64,000 nucleotides of DNA from positions 5,084,001 to 5,148,000 of the forward strand of contig OY970367.1 in NCBI GenBank assembly GCA_963718635.1, read 5' to 3'. Made by a program: the position numbers and the translations under genes. The notes under the pieces are model-generated. The model worked only from the letters and a program-made list of their open reading frames with translations, did not search any database and was not told the origin of the DNA. Below, piece after piece: positions 46,173 to 54,510 of the stretch; within the stretch, counting starts at the first letter, position 1, and every line of letters begins with the position of its first letter. The DNA comes from JAIOQJ01 sp963718635 (GTDB lineage Bacteria; Planctomycetota; Planctomycetia; Gemmatales; Gemmataceae).

Positions 46173-47849
46173 TTAAAGCAATGAAAGAATAGCGAACACC
46201 CTTTCGCCGAAGTCGGCTCGCTCTGGCAACCGCTCTTTGCGAGTTCGGTCATGAGATGTAGAATAAAACCAGCAAAACCGGAGGGATGGCAGAGCGGTTG
46301 ATTGCACCGGTCTTGAAAACCGGAGATGCCGTAAGGCATTCGTGAGTTCGAATCTCACTCCCTCCGCTTGGATTTCGTTGGTTTTCCGAGCATTTTCGGG
46401 CATTTGCTGTATTAGTCCTGACTCCCCTTTATTCCCCTCATTACTGCACATAAACGCACTGGAGTGCGTGTCGGCGACCCCATCTAGTACATGTGGGAGT
46501 ACATGCGAAACATGCGCGCTGTGCGTTCCGGTTGTAAGTAAAATCTCTCGCTCCTGAAGTGGTGAACGCGCTGGTAGAAATTTAGGAAGCTTCTCTGCGG
46601 CTGACGCAAGGTCATTGAGTCGCGGATGCGAATAGTTGGCCGTCAGCGTGGGTGTAGAATGGCGGGCCATTGCTTGAGCCGTTCGTAATGAGACCCCTCC
46701 ACGGTCCAACAAAGTGATAAACGTATGCCTGAGCGCGTGAAAGTCGGCGTAAAGCGTTCCGGTTGGCCCGTCGATGCTGTAAGCGATGCCAGCGGGCTTC
46801 AGATCGTGCCGAAGGATGTAGGCAGCTTTCTTTGAACTAGCCCATGTTCCCGGCCAAAGGAATTCATCGGCTCGAATCTTCGCGACGAAGGACCGAAGTT
46901 CGTCAGCAAGGTCCTGAGGAATTGGCTGCGACGCAGCAGTGCGGTTTTTGGCGTCCTCAGCACGTAACGCGACAACGGGGGAACCATCATTTAGGTTAAA
47001 GTGTGCGGGTGTCAATGAGGCGAGTTCTGACGCTCGGAATCCGGTCCCGGCTGCCGTCGCATAAAGTAGATACCGCTGCTCCCCGTTCAGGCCCTTAATG
47101 ACGCTTGCATTGTCGCGGGCCACGGTTAACAGCCGGGTGAGTTCGTCAGCCGTCAACTCACGTCTATCATGGCGACGGTCGAGTTTCACATTACCACCGT
47201 GGAGATGTTTGATCGGGTTGCTCGGAATTCGTCGGTCACTTACCATCCAGTTCAGGAATGACTTCATCGAGGTCAGATAGTGATTGGAAGTTTGAATACT
47301 TAAACCGCCTGATCGCTTACCTCGGCTGGCGCCTTTTGTGACTGGCAATGTTCGTTGTTCTGCAAGCCACTCGGCCAGACGTGACGCTGAGATGTCAGCG
47401 ACACGTGCAAACTTGCAACCCTCTAACATTGCCGTGCATCGAGACGTGGCTAACGCTGCATACTCGTTAGTGCAGCCATCTGCCAGCATCGATCGCTCGA
47501 AGTCTTCTAAGTGCAAAAGCAGCGGTCGCTTCAAATGTTCTTCAGCAGGGTCGGTTAGGCCGACTGACTCACGCGAAGCGCGGCGTTCTAGTTCGGCCGC
47601 TCGCTGCTCAGTCGCACCCTTATCCTTGAAGCCGGGAATCGGTTTCGATTCACTCGACAGCCGGATGTACCACTTCGAAACGGGCTTGAGGTACTTCGTT
47701 CCATCCTTGCTCAGCTTGTAGAACACCGCACGGCCGCGTTCTGTCATGCGAACGAACGGTCGCATTATTCCCGAATCGTCGCGCCTCTCGACGATTACAG
47801 CATTTGCAGGAAGCAGTTTCGGGTAGGTAGGCTTATAGACGAATGCCAT
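46173..47849 (-). CDS. int: Tyrosine recombinase (phage-type integrase) overlapping tRNA-Ser
   Basis: The core-binding domain spans residues about 90-215. The catalytic domain shows Arg-I in GTGFRASELASLTPAHFNL, the HxxR box in FHALRHTFITLLDRGGVSLR, His/Trp-like ARHSTPTLTANYSHP and the nucleophile Tyr in that last block. The last 70 residues (EGVRFELTNALRHLRFSRPV and beyond) are the antisense reading of tRNA-Ser and flanking DNA, so the frame has run through the attachment site. GAGAGAGA precedes the ATG. It should catalyse integration and excision of the element at the tRNA 3' end. Confidence 0.85.
   Translation of the reverse strand: MAFVYKPTYPKLLPANAVIVERRDDSGIMRPFVRMTERGRAVFYKLSKDGTKYLKPVSKWYIRLSSESKPIPGFKDKGATEQRAAELERRASRESVGLTDPAEEHLKRPLLLHLEDFERSMLADGCTNEYAALATSRCTAMLEGCKFARVADISASRLAEWLAEQRTLPVTKGASRGKRSGGLSIQTSNHYLTSMKSFLNWMVSDRRIPSNPIKHLHGGNVKLDRRHDRRELTADELTRLLTVARDNASVIKGLNGEQRYLLYATAAGTGFRASELASLTPAHFNLNDGSPVVALRAEDAKNRTAASQPIPQDLADELRSFVAKIRADEFLWPGTWASSKKAAYILRHDLKPAGIAYSIDGPTGTLYADFHALRHTFITLLDRGGVSLRTAQAMARHSTPTLTANYSHPRLNDLASAAEKLPKFLPARSPLQEREILLTTGTHSAHVSHVLPHVLDGVADTHSSAFMCSNEGNKGESGLIQQMPENARKTNEIQAEGVRFELTNALRHLRFSRPVQSTALPSLRFCWFYSTSHDRTRKERLPERADFGERVFAILSLL
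46280..46366 (+). tRNA. tRNA-Ser (anticodon TGA)
   Basis: The acceptor stem GGAGGGA/TCCCTCC, anticodon arm CCGGT-CTTGAAA-ACCGG (anticodon TGA), a long variable arm (GATGCCGTAAGGCATTC) and T-arm GTGAG-TTCGAAT-CTCAC define a class II tRNA. It is the probable attachment site for the adjacent integrase. Confidence 0.95.
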
Positions 47850-47956
47850 GGTAAAAATCTCTCTCTGAGAAACACTTCGAACACTACATCTTCAAAAACT
47901 TAAGAACGTTGAAAATGTTATCATTTGACGATCAATAAAGGACGAATAGCGTAGTG

Positions 47957-48655
47957 CTACTTCGCTTTGCTGCGCTCCAGGACACGGGCAACTTGCATCG
48001 GGTTCCAGGGCTTGCCGCGACGGGTCGTATGTCCTTCAGCACTTAGCTTGTCGGCAATGGCTTGAAGCGACATGCCTTCATCTCGCCATTGTTTCATTGC
48101 CGGCGCCAAGTCCGTGTAAGCTTCGCATGCATTTGCTGAAACGACTTTGGCGGCAACTATTCGCCCTTTGGCAAGTCCATCGATCCGGGCCTGCTCGCGG
48201 CCGTCCCAGTGGCCGGGTCGGGCAGAGCCGAGTTGAACCCCTCGAACCTTTGCCGCTTGAAGGGCGGCTTTCGTCCGAGCGGAGATTCGTTCGGCCTCAT
48301 CTTCAGCAACCGCTGCCAAAATATGAACCGTCAACTTGTTCGCGGCAGCGTTATCGCAGGCGATGAAATCAACTCCCGCTTCCATTAGCTTTGACAGAAA
48401 CGCGACATTTCTCGCAAGCCTGTCCAGTTTTGCGACTATCAACGTCGCCTTATTCCTCTTCGCGTGAGACATAGCTCGCGCCAGTTCCGGCCTCTCGGCG
48501 AGTTTGCCTGATTCTACTTCTCGGTAGCTCGCAAGAATGCGGGCACCGGTCTGTCTCGCGTACGCTTCGACCGCTGCCTTTTGTCCTTCCATCCCCAATC
48601 CGCTCTGACCCTGTTTCGCGGTGCTGACGCGGTAGTAAGCGATTATGTCGGCCAT
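47957..48655 (-). CDS. Serine recombinase (resolvase family), 232 aa
   Basis: The resolvase catalytic domain is clear: DIIAYYRVSTAKQGQSGLGM (catalytic Ser in YRVST), VESGKLAERPELARAMSHAK, LIVAKLDRLARNVAFLSKLM and a late EDEAERISARTKAALQAAKV. A short C-terminal HTH region (MSLQAIADKLSAEGHTTRRG..WNPMQVARVLER) resembles the Recombinase/HTH tail of small resolvases. AGGGAT precedes the ATG. It probably resolves dimers or drives rearrangement of the element. Confidence 0.9.
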   Translation of the reverse strand: MADIIAYYRVSTAKQGQSGLGMEGQKAAVEAYARQTGARILASYREVESGKLAERPELARAMSHAKRNKATLIVAKLDRLARNVAFLSKLMEAGVDFIACDNAAANKLTVHILAAVAEDEAERISARTKAALQAAKVRGVQLGSARPGHWDGREQARIDGLAKGRIVAAKVVSANACEAYTDLAPAMKQWRDEGMSLQAIADKLSAEGHTTRRGKPWNPMQVARVLERSKAK

Positions 48656-48733
48656 AATGAAATCCCTAGTAAGTCACGTTCTTAGCTCACATGGGTAATT
48701 TAACACATCTTTCGTTGTCCGTCAAAAGATTCG

Positions 48734-48979
48734 TTAAGAAACCTTTTTTGCCTCAATTATTGCTTGGATCAATGATTCAAGCGTATCGGCAACATGCCGG
48801 GCATGATTCCGCGTCGCAAGAGAAAATCGCGCATCGTCAGCGATACGTTGATGCACTGCCAGGGCCTGTTTACGCTCGTCAGCCGATAGCTTTGAAAGCC
48901 GCAGGGCTTCTACTCGGAACAGATCGCCAAGCGGGAGTGCGTTCACTCGTTTGTCGGCCCCATTGTCACGACGGTTCAT
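48734..48979 (-). CDS. Hypothetical helical protein, 81 aa
   Basis: The sequence (MNRRDNGADKRVNALPLGDL..RLSKLSADERKQALAVHQRI..LATRNHARHVADTLESLIQA) is predicted almost entirely helical, soluble and charged. AGGATG precedes the ATG. I do not recognise it; its position suggests an accessory gene of the integrated element. Confidence 0.5.
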   Translation of the reverse strand: MNRRDNGADKRVNALPLGDLFRVEALRLSKLSADERKQALAVHQRIADDARFSLATRNHARHVADTLESLIQAIIEAKKVS

Positions 48980-49194
48980 TTTGCCATCCTGCCGTTAGTG
49001 CCTTGTGAATCCGGTTCACGATTCTTATCGACGCTCTCTTGCTTGACTTGCTAAGCGGTATTGAGCCTGAACCCGCATGATCGAAACGTCGCGATCACTC
49101 AGAGCCGCTGGAACCACGTGAAAAAACAAACCATTCGAAAATGTAGTCATTTAGCGATTAGCGAGATTCCAGAGCTTTTTCCCCCTTTTTGGCG

Positions 49195-49632
49195 CTAAGG
49201 GCGCAATATTCGCATTTTGCATTTGCTGCACCAAATGCTTTTTCGGCTATGCGACCAGTAGCGTACTCCCCCGCATTTTGTGCAATTCGTCATTACTCGC
49301 GGGCGCCAGCTCGCCCAGTCGCAGGAAGGCCACTGGCTGCACCGCCAAAACTTCGCCCATCTGACTGCCGTCAAGATTTCAACACGTTCACCGCAGATCG
49401 GACAATTTGGATGCCATTGAACTGGCGGCCGTGGAAGCAAGCTGCAAAGAGAAATAAGTCGTCGCACCTTGGCAGCGGCTCGTTCCAGTTTCATACGAAG
49501 ACGGGGGTCTGCTACCTGCCATCGGCAAAGCGTCGCCAGGTGAATCCCAGCATACTCGGCAGACTCGCGTAAGCTGCAACCATTTCGTCTGGCTTCAAGC
49601 ATTTTTTTTGTGGCAACCGCTTTATCATGCAC
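49195..49632 (-). CDS. HTH plus zinc-ribbon protein, 145 aa
   Basis: Residues about 10-50 (LEARRNGCSLRESAEYAGIH, LATLCRWQ) look like a helix-turn-helix. The second half has paired CxxC knuckles: CPICGERVEIL..FWRCSQWPSCDWASWRPR (topoisomerase-I-type C4 finger) and CTKCGGVRYW..IWCSKCKM. It is likely a DNA-binding protein of the element. GAGGAAT precedes the ATG. Confidence 0.6.
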   Translation of the reverse strand: MHDKAVATKKMLEARRNGCSLRESAEYAGIHLATLCRWQVADPRLRMKLERAAAKVRRLISLCSLLPRPPVQWHPNCPICGERVEILTAVRWAKFWRCSQWPSCDWASWRPRVMTNCTKCGGVRYWSHSRKSIWCSKCKMRILRP

Positions 49633-49877
49633 TGTAATTCCTCACTCAAAGGTCCGGATCTGATCGACAAAAGCCCCCCAGGCGCTTTTTCGGCCTCACA
49701 TCTACCAGTTCAAGGCTGCCGTCACAAATCGCGATCTTTTAGCCGCCGACGCTCGCGCTCATCGGCTCTCCTTTCGGAACGCACCTTTCTACAGGCACCG
49801 CGATAATCCCAAAGTTACGAAAGAGCGTTAAGCTTAAGAGCGGTTGGCGGCATTCTCACTCCCAGTAGACCTTGCTC

Positions 49878-50035
49878 CGATACTGTTCCACTCGAACCGG
49901 AACGGAATGCGTTTCTCCGCGCCGGGGCGAACGCTGTTGGATTCTGTTCCACTCCACCCCTATTAGGGGTGGAACAGAATACAGCACGCCTTGCGGATTG
50001 CGTTCCACAGGCTTGGAACAGAATGGAACAGAATT
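49878..50035. repeat. CTGTTCCACTC / GGAACAGAAT repeats next to the replication gene
   Basis: CTGTTCCACTC occurs near 49880 and 49940. GGAACAGAAT occurs near 49972, 50013 and 50023, and an inverted repeat (ATTCTGTTCCAC..ACCCCTATTAGGGGTGGAAC) is centred near 49962. They fill the gap between the zinc-ribbon gene and the end of the primase-helicase gene. The cluster is iteron-like. No gene is supported in 49633-50035. Confidence 0.5.
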
Positions 50036-51881
50036 CTAACCCGCCTTCCAAAACCGTCTTGGGTTGTTTTTTCTTCCCGATCCTTCACCCTGCCAAAGGC
50101 TTTCCATAACCCCCTGATTCAGAGTTTTTGAAACGTCGCCGCGTTTAGGCCGCCGATTTTCGGGTAGTAGTTCGTGGATCTCGTCTGCAGTTTTTCCCGG
50201 GACCAATGGAAGTAAGCTCCAGATGGAATCGCGGAGCTTAGCTTGTTCGATTTCCTTCCCGTCGCCTTCAGCGGTGTAATCGGAGCTGTCATCTTTCAAC
50301 CTGATGACCAGCTTTTTCGGCGTTTCGTCCCATCGTGAAACGCTCGTAATGACGCGCCTCCGATCATCGCTATCGTCGTCAACGTCCTTGGCGTTGCCCT
50401 GCTTGCCGTAGCGGCGCATCTCGGCCACGATGTCAACGAATCCCATTAAGGCACCGCTGCCTCGCGTTCCCGTGCCGTCGCCGGTGTCGAACTTTTTCAA
50501 ATGGTGAATAATCACGAGCGATCTTCCGGCCGCCAATTTTCGCAACGGCATCAAAGCGGCTTGAACTTCGCCAGCGTCGTTTTCGTTTTTGATTGGCCAT
50601 ACTGCCGAGAGCGTGTCGAACACGACAAGGTCGCACGGATTGCCTTCAAGCCATTCCGTCAGAAACGAAAGCCATGCAAACCAGTCGCCTACAGATGGCT
50701 TGAACTGGAAAGGTTGCGCAAGCATGAATGTTGAATCGTCTAATCCGAGCGCATCGCGTCGATCAGCCCAGACGCCTTGATTCTCTTCGGTCACGTAACA
50801 GACGCGCGCTTTTCGAATCGGCAATCCGAGAAACTCTCCGTCCTGCTGAAGTGCGCGAAGCAATCGAGAAGTCAGCGTAGTCTTGCCGACTTTCCAGAGC
50901 GCGGATAGAAGCGTAACGCCGTCCTGCTTCAGGAAACCATCCCAAATCCACGACTGGGGGCCGGGCCGGACAAGCTGCGAAATGGGAACTGGCAGGCTGA
51001 AACGCGTACGTCTCTTTTGCCGGTTCCTTTCGCTCCAACGCCGTCGAACTTCCGCCGCTCCCTTCCCACGCATCGCCAATGCGCGGTGCTTGCTTCGCCA
51101 GTTGCAGCAACGCTTTCGCCGAGCCGCCGGCCGCAAGCCAGTCGCTTACATCCCCTTTTTCGGGCAGGCCTGGGAGAGTGAGTATCGCAATTTCAGCTGC
51201 CATCATCCTTAGACTTTGGACAACGTCTTCCGCATGTTTACGGCCTGCTTCATCGTTGTCTGGAATCACAATAACAGTGTGATTGCGAAATCCTTCAAAC
51301 GTCTTAGAGTCTAATTTCTTCCACTTACCGGCGCCCATCGGGTTTGTCGTTGCGATTAGGCCAATAGCTGCGAGTGCGTCGCAATCCTTTTCCCCCTCAG
51401 TCACAAAGACATGACTACCCGATGACGCCCGCAACAAATCCGGGAGGCGGTAAGGCACGATGCGAACCCCGTTCAGGTTCCAATGCCAATTCAGGCCCTC
51501 GGCGTAGCGTTCGTCCGGTCGCCGTTGACGAAAGTCTTTCGGGTAAAGGCGAACGGCTTGAAAGAGCAATCGGGCCTCTTCATCGCGATAGTCATAGGCG
51601 GCGATAATGCGATCTGAAATTGACAAGTTTTGGCCCCGTCCATTGGCGGGAAACCCGTCTGATTCTTTGAGCCCCAACGCCTGCATTATCGACTGATAAG
51701 AGCAATGTTGAGAACGACACTGAAGGACGACGCGTTCGTTTTTCTCGGAAACATCGAGGCTAGGTTTCTTGTCATTGTGCGCCGGGCAACGGCAGCGATG
51801 CTCATTCCCAGTCTTAATGATGGGCCCGTATCCTCGACGTTCGAGTATCCCAAGAACTAAAGTAAGCGGTGTTTCGCTCAT
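50036..51881 (-). CDS. Primase-helicase replication protein, apparent frameshift
   Basis: The N-terminal half has a CHC2-type zinc ribbon (HRCRCPAHNDKKPSLDVSEK..LQCRSQHC) and a TOPRIM domain (VFVTEGEKDCDALAAIGLIA, VIVIPDNDEAGRKHAEDVVQ). The C-terminal half is a RecA-like hexameric helicase ATPase with an atypical Walker A (SALWKVGKTTLTSRLLRAL) and Walker B (CDLVVFDTLSAVW). The two halves meet in different frames near 51005 at ACGCGTACG; losing two bases from TACGCGCGTTTC would explain it. The start at 51881 overlaps the preceding stop as ATGA. This is the probable replication initiator and helicase of the element. Confidence 0.8.
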
Positions 51882-52213
51882 GTCCCGGCCTTCCGGCAGT
51901 GCTTTAGTTGTTGCCACTCTCGGCGAAGGGGCCGTCCAGCGGCCATCCATCCCTTAAGCTCGGCAACGTCCCAAAGGGTTCGTTTCCCGCACCGGAATGG
52001 TTCTGGCAGCTCCGCCGTACTATGCATGGTCCAGACCAGACGTTCCGAAATGCCAAGTGTTGTGGCTAGGCCTTTCGCATCAATGGCAAGACGGTCATCC
52101 AAACGACACTCGGCAAGCGCATTGCGGATTGCTCGCAGCTCATTGAGAACTTCAGCCAATGAATCAGCCGCCAAGCTGGGAAGAGTTTGACGCATGTTGA
52201 GCAAGTCATTCAT
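51878..52213 (-). CDS. HTH/AlpA-like regulator, 111 aa
   Basis: The start at 52213 (MNDLLNMRQTLPSLAADSLA) follows GGAGGG and overlaps the end of the upstream HTH gene by 8 bases. The C-terminal half (IDAKGLATTLGISERLVWTM..LPEPFRCGKRTLWDVAELKG) is a MerR/AlpA-type winged helix. Its stop overlaps the ATG of the primase-helicase (ATGA). It probably regulates the element or recruits the replication protein to DNA. Confidence 0.7.
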   Translation of the reverse strand: MNDLLNMRQTLPSLAADSLAEVLNELRAIRNALAECRLDDRLAIDAKGLATTLGISERLVWTMHSTAELPEPFRCGKRTLWDVAELKGWMAAGRPLRREWQQLKHCRKAGT

Positions 52214-52430
52214 TGTCGCCCTCCTGCACTGCTTCAGGCTTTTGCGACAGGAAATGTTGGAGGTCGGCGACGGAATAAAGCACGATTTGCCGTTTCCCCT
52301 TGCCAACGCGTACGCACCGAATTGCACCGTCTTTGGTCAGCTGCCATAAGAGGCGGGGCGATATGCCAAGCACCTTGGCAGCGTCGCAGCGACGCAAAGA
52401 GAGGCGAGATTGAACGGGTTCAGTAACCAT
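52206..52430 (-). CDS. Excisionase-family HTH protein, 74 aa
   Basis: MVTEPVQSRLSLRRCDAAKV is followed by LGISPRLLWQLTKDGAIRCV and RVGKGKRQIVLYSVADLQHF, a classic HTH_17/excisionase-type winged helix. It is likely an excisionase or an early regulator of the element. It is translationally coupled to the next HTH gene. I take the start at 52430; an upstream in-frame start is less plausible. Confidence 0.7.
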   Translation of the reverse strand: MVTEPVQSRLSLRRCDAAKVLGISPRLLWQLTKDGAIRCVRVGKGKRQIVLYSVADLQHFLSQKPEAVQEGDNE

Positions 52431-52630
52431 TAGAATGCTGTTCCAACAAGCGCGAACGCGGAGTGCGGTTCGCATAAACGTTGGCGCAGCGTTCGGCCAA
52501 AATAATCCAAATTTGCTGAACGATCAATCAATTGCATGAAATCGCCGTAAGATGCGTTGAAAAGCACGGAGATGAAAAATCGACAAATGTTCGACGAATG
52601 CAGATCGAACGATCGAACACCCTAACGCCA

Positions 52631-53644
52631 CTATTCGCTACGTCCGTCGTTTCGTGCGGCGCGATCATCTTCATCCTGCGGTGATCTACCGAAAAGTTCA
52701 TAGGGCGAAAATTCCCCGTTCAACAATTTGAGCGAGTACACGAGTTTGGTGGCATCACGACAAGCAGCCCTGTACTTTGCGTGCCCGTGGAATTCCTTCT
52801 CAAAGAACTTGGACGATGTCGAACTTGATCCGATTTGCGCCATCCTTTGCAGTTCATTGACGCCAATGGGTTCCATGTTCAAGCAACCACCATCGGCGTA
52901 TTGGTGATGTTTTGTCAGGGCAGCAATGAGCTTCAGCCGGGCTTCGCCTGGGTTAGTGCTTCGTTTTGCTTTGCACGATTTCGCTTCGTTGGTCTCTCCA
53001 GTCGTTCGGCCTTCGCCTCCCCGGTTAATTTGGGATGAGCTCGCTGTCGATCCGGGTAGTAGACTGTGATCCTCACCATTGCCTACTGAATTAGCCTTTG
53101 ATCCTTTCGTTGCTTCATCTTGCATATGTTCGTAAATTGCATTTATGTCGGGTAAATTGAGCATCTGAATAGCGCTGGCGGCTTTGCGAACGTCTTCGTT
53201 GATCCACATGAGTTCTTCTGGGGTTGGCATCCTTTGCATCCCGTTTTCGGAGAGCCATTTCGACCAGTCGGACATGGCCGCATGTTGGTCTAACGCTGCT
53301 AGAACGTTCCCGGCGAAATTGCATGCTGCTCGGTCGGCGCTGGAACCAAAAACGCTTCCGAAGGCTCTCCCCCTAGACACGTTGTTCAACACAACGTTCA
53401 CCTTGTGAATTGCATTCCATGCAAAAGAGCTGTTAAACCTTATGTAATTCCATTGATTAAGAATCAACAGTGCAGTGCCGGGACGGGTATCAGCGTTTGA
53501 TACGTCAAGAATAGACTTTCGAATGATTTCGGCGGCGAGCAAAAGGTTCCCGGCGCCATAGTACGCTTCGGAAATGTCTTCTCGAATTGGGCTACCAACA
53601 GCGGGAACTTGCCAGGTTGGTTTGCAAATGTCCGGTGTCGCCAT
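52631..53644 (-). CDS. Unknown protein of the integrated element, 337 aa
   Basis: The start at 53644 (MATPDICKPTWQVPAVGSPI) follows GAGAG. The N-terminal half is helical (EAYYGAGNLLLAAEIIRKSI, WNYIRFNSSFAWNAIHKVNV). A Ser/Gly/Glu-rich linker occupies about residues 195-240, and the C-terminal half contains EARLKLIAALTKHHQYADGG and SSSTSSKFFEKEFHGHAKYR. I recognise no domain. It is the first gene of the minus-strand run and has a hairpin in its leader. Confidence 0.5.
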   Translation of the reverse strand: MATPDICKPTWQVPAVGSPIREDISEAYYGAGNLLLAAEIIRKSILDVSNADTRPGTALLILNQWNYIRFNSSFAWNAIHKVNVVLNNVSRGRAFGSVFGSSADRAACNFAGNVLAALDQHAAMSDWSKWLSENGMQRMPTPEELMWINEDVRKAASAIQMLNLPDINAIYEHMQDEATKGSKANSVGNGEDHSLLPGSTASSSQINRGGEGRTTGETNEAKSCKAKRSTNPGEARLKLIAALTKHHQYADGGCLNMEPIGVNELQRMAQIGSSSTSSKFFEKEFHGHAKYRAACRDATKLVYSLKLLNGEFSPYELFGRSPQDEDDRAARNDGRSE

Positions 53645-53674
53645 CTGTTTTCTCTCACATAAATCAGGCCAGCC

Positions 53675-53713
53675 GGTCGAGGCGGTGTAGTGAGAGTTAC
53701 ACCATCCTCGACC
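53675..53713 (-). promoter_or_regulatory. Leader hairpin before the unknown element gene
   Basis: GGTCGAGGCGGTGTA (53675-53689) pairs with TACACC-AT-CCTCGACC (53698-53713), leaving one bulge and an 8-base loop. It starts about 30 bases before the gene start. It could be an operator, a leader RNA structure or a recombination half-site. Confidence 0.45.
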
Positions 53714-53719
53714 AGCCAT

Positions 53720-54510
53720 AAGCCGTCCGTTTCGAAACAGACGACTACCCGATCAACGTGAAGTTAAACCGGAATAAGATCGGTTGCAAGCTATGAAGAA
53801 GAATTTTCCGGCTCGGATATGATTTCATTCGATGGGCTCGATGTGTTTGACGATACGAAGTAAAAAATGTGCATTGGGTTATTCTAATCTGACACTGCTA
53901 TCCCTTATTCCAGATGTCCGCGCCAACGGCAATCATTCAGTTCGATCTGCGCTCCCAACCAAGATGTGGTGCATGCAGCAGGCCTGGCGATAGTTCAGTC
54001 GTAGCTCGAATAGTTGCTGACCAGGCAACTTGCCACGGGCGAACTATCGGGATCACGAATGCCGAGTTTTATAGAGGATTATATGCCGAGCGTTATTCGT
54101 GCCCATTGAACCCATTTGCGACGTTACGATTTCAATACTCGCTTTTCTTTTGATGCACTCTCTCTTGATACAGCCTCGGAAATCACGACCAAACACACCA
54201 CGAACTAGCGTCCTTATGCCGGAGTTAGGCCCTGAAGAGCAAGTGCTGACGAAACACTTGGAAGGATCGCTCAATTAAAGCATTTAGATAATATGCGCAT
54301 TTTTTTACCGCGAGCTTGTCATTTTGGTTTGGCGGATTACACTGTAGCCTCAGGTAAGTACCTTGCCTCACCCTTTACGTCGCAAATGCACTTTTGAATT
54401 CGAACGTTTCAGTACGCACGACATTGCCTCTCCGCTACGTCCCCAATCTGGTGTTGTATGCTACGACGCTCCGGTCAACGTGATCCATCCCTTGCAAAAC
54501 GTAGTCGACG
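53720..54510. other. Gene-free, AT-richer interval between the element and the giant protein gene
   Basis: I find no convincing gene in these roughly 790 bases. Short open frames (for example 53914-54153) show no coding pattern. The base composition is clearly AT-richer than the flanks, and the right end of the integrated element may lie here. Confidence 0.5.

Larger units (their letters stand above)
46280..53720. mobile_element. Integrated element at tRNA-Ser with its own replication module
   Basis: The left end is the tRNA-Ser gene, with the integrase gene pointing toward it. Rightward follow a serine recombinase, two small hypothetical or zinc-ribbon genes, a primase-helicase, two HTH genes and an unknown protein, all on the minus strand. 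This is the layout of an integrated plasmid or satellite-phage-like element. I could not find a second copy of the tRNA 3' end (TTCGAATCTCACTCCCTCC) in the window, so the right end is a guess. No capsid, portal or conjugation genes are visible. Confidence 0.65.

Noticed and set aside
46280..46366. Integrase C-terminal residues over the tRNA taken as a functional domain
   Set aside because: They are the antisense translation of tRNA-Ser; the catalytic domain is complete well before them.
49815..50051. Open frame of 78 codons after the primase-helicase gene
   Set aside because: It spans iteron-like repeats, has no ribosome-binding site and no recognisable sequence.
53914..54153. Open frame of 79 codons in the AT-rich gap
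   Set aside because: There is no coding bias, no family resemblance and no clear ribosome-binding site.
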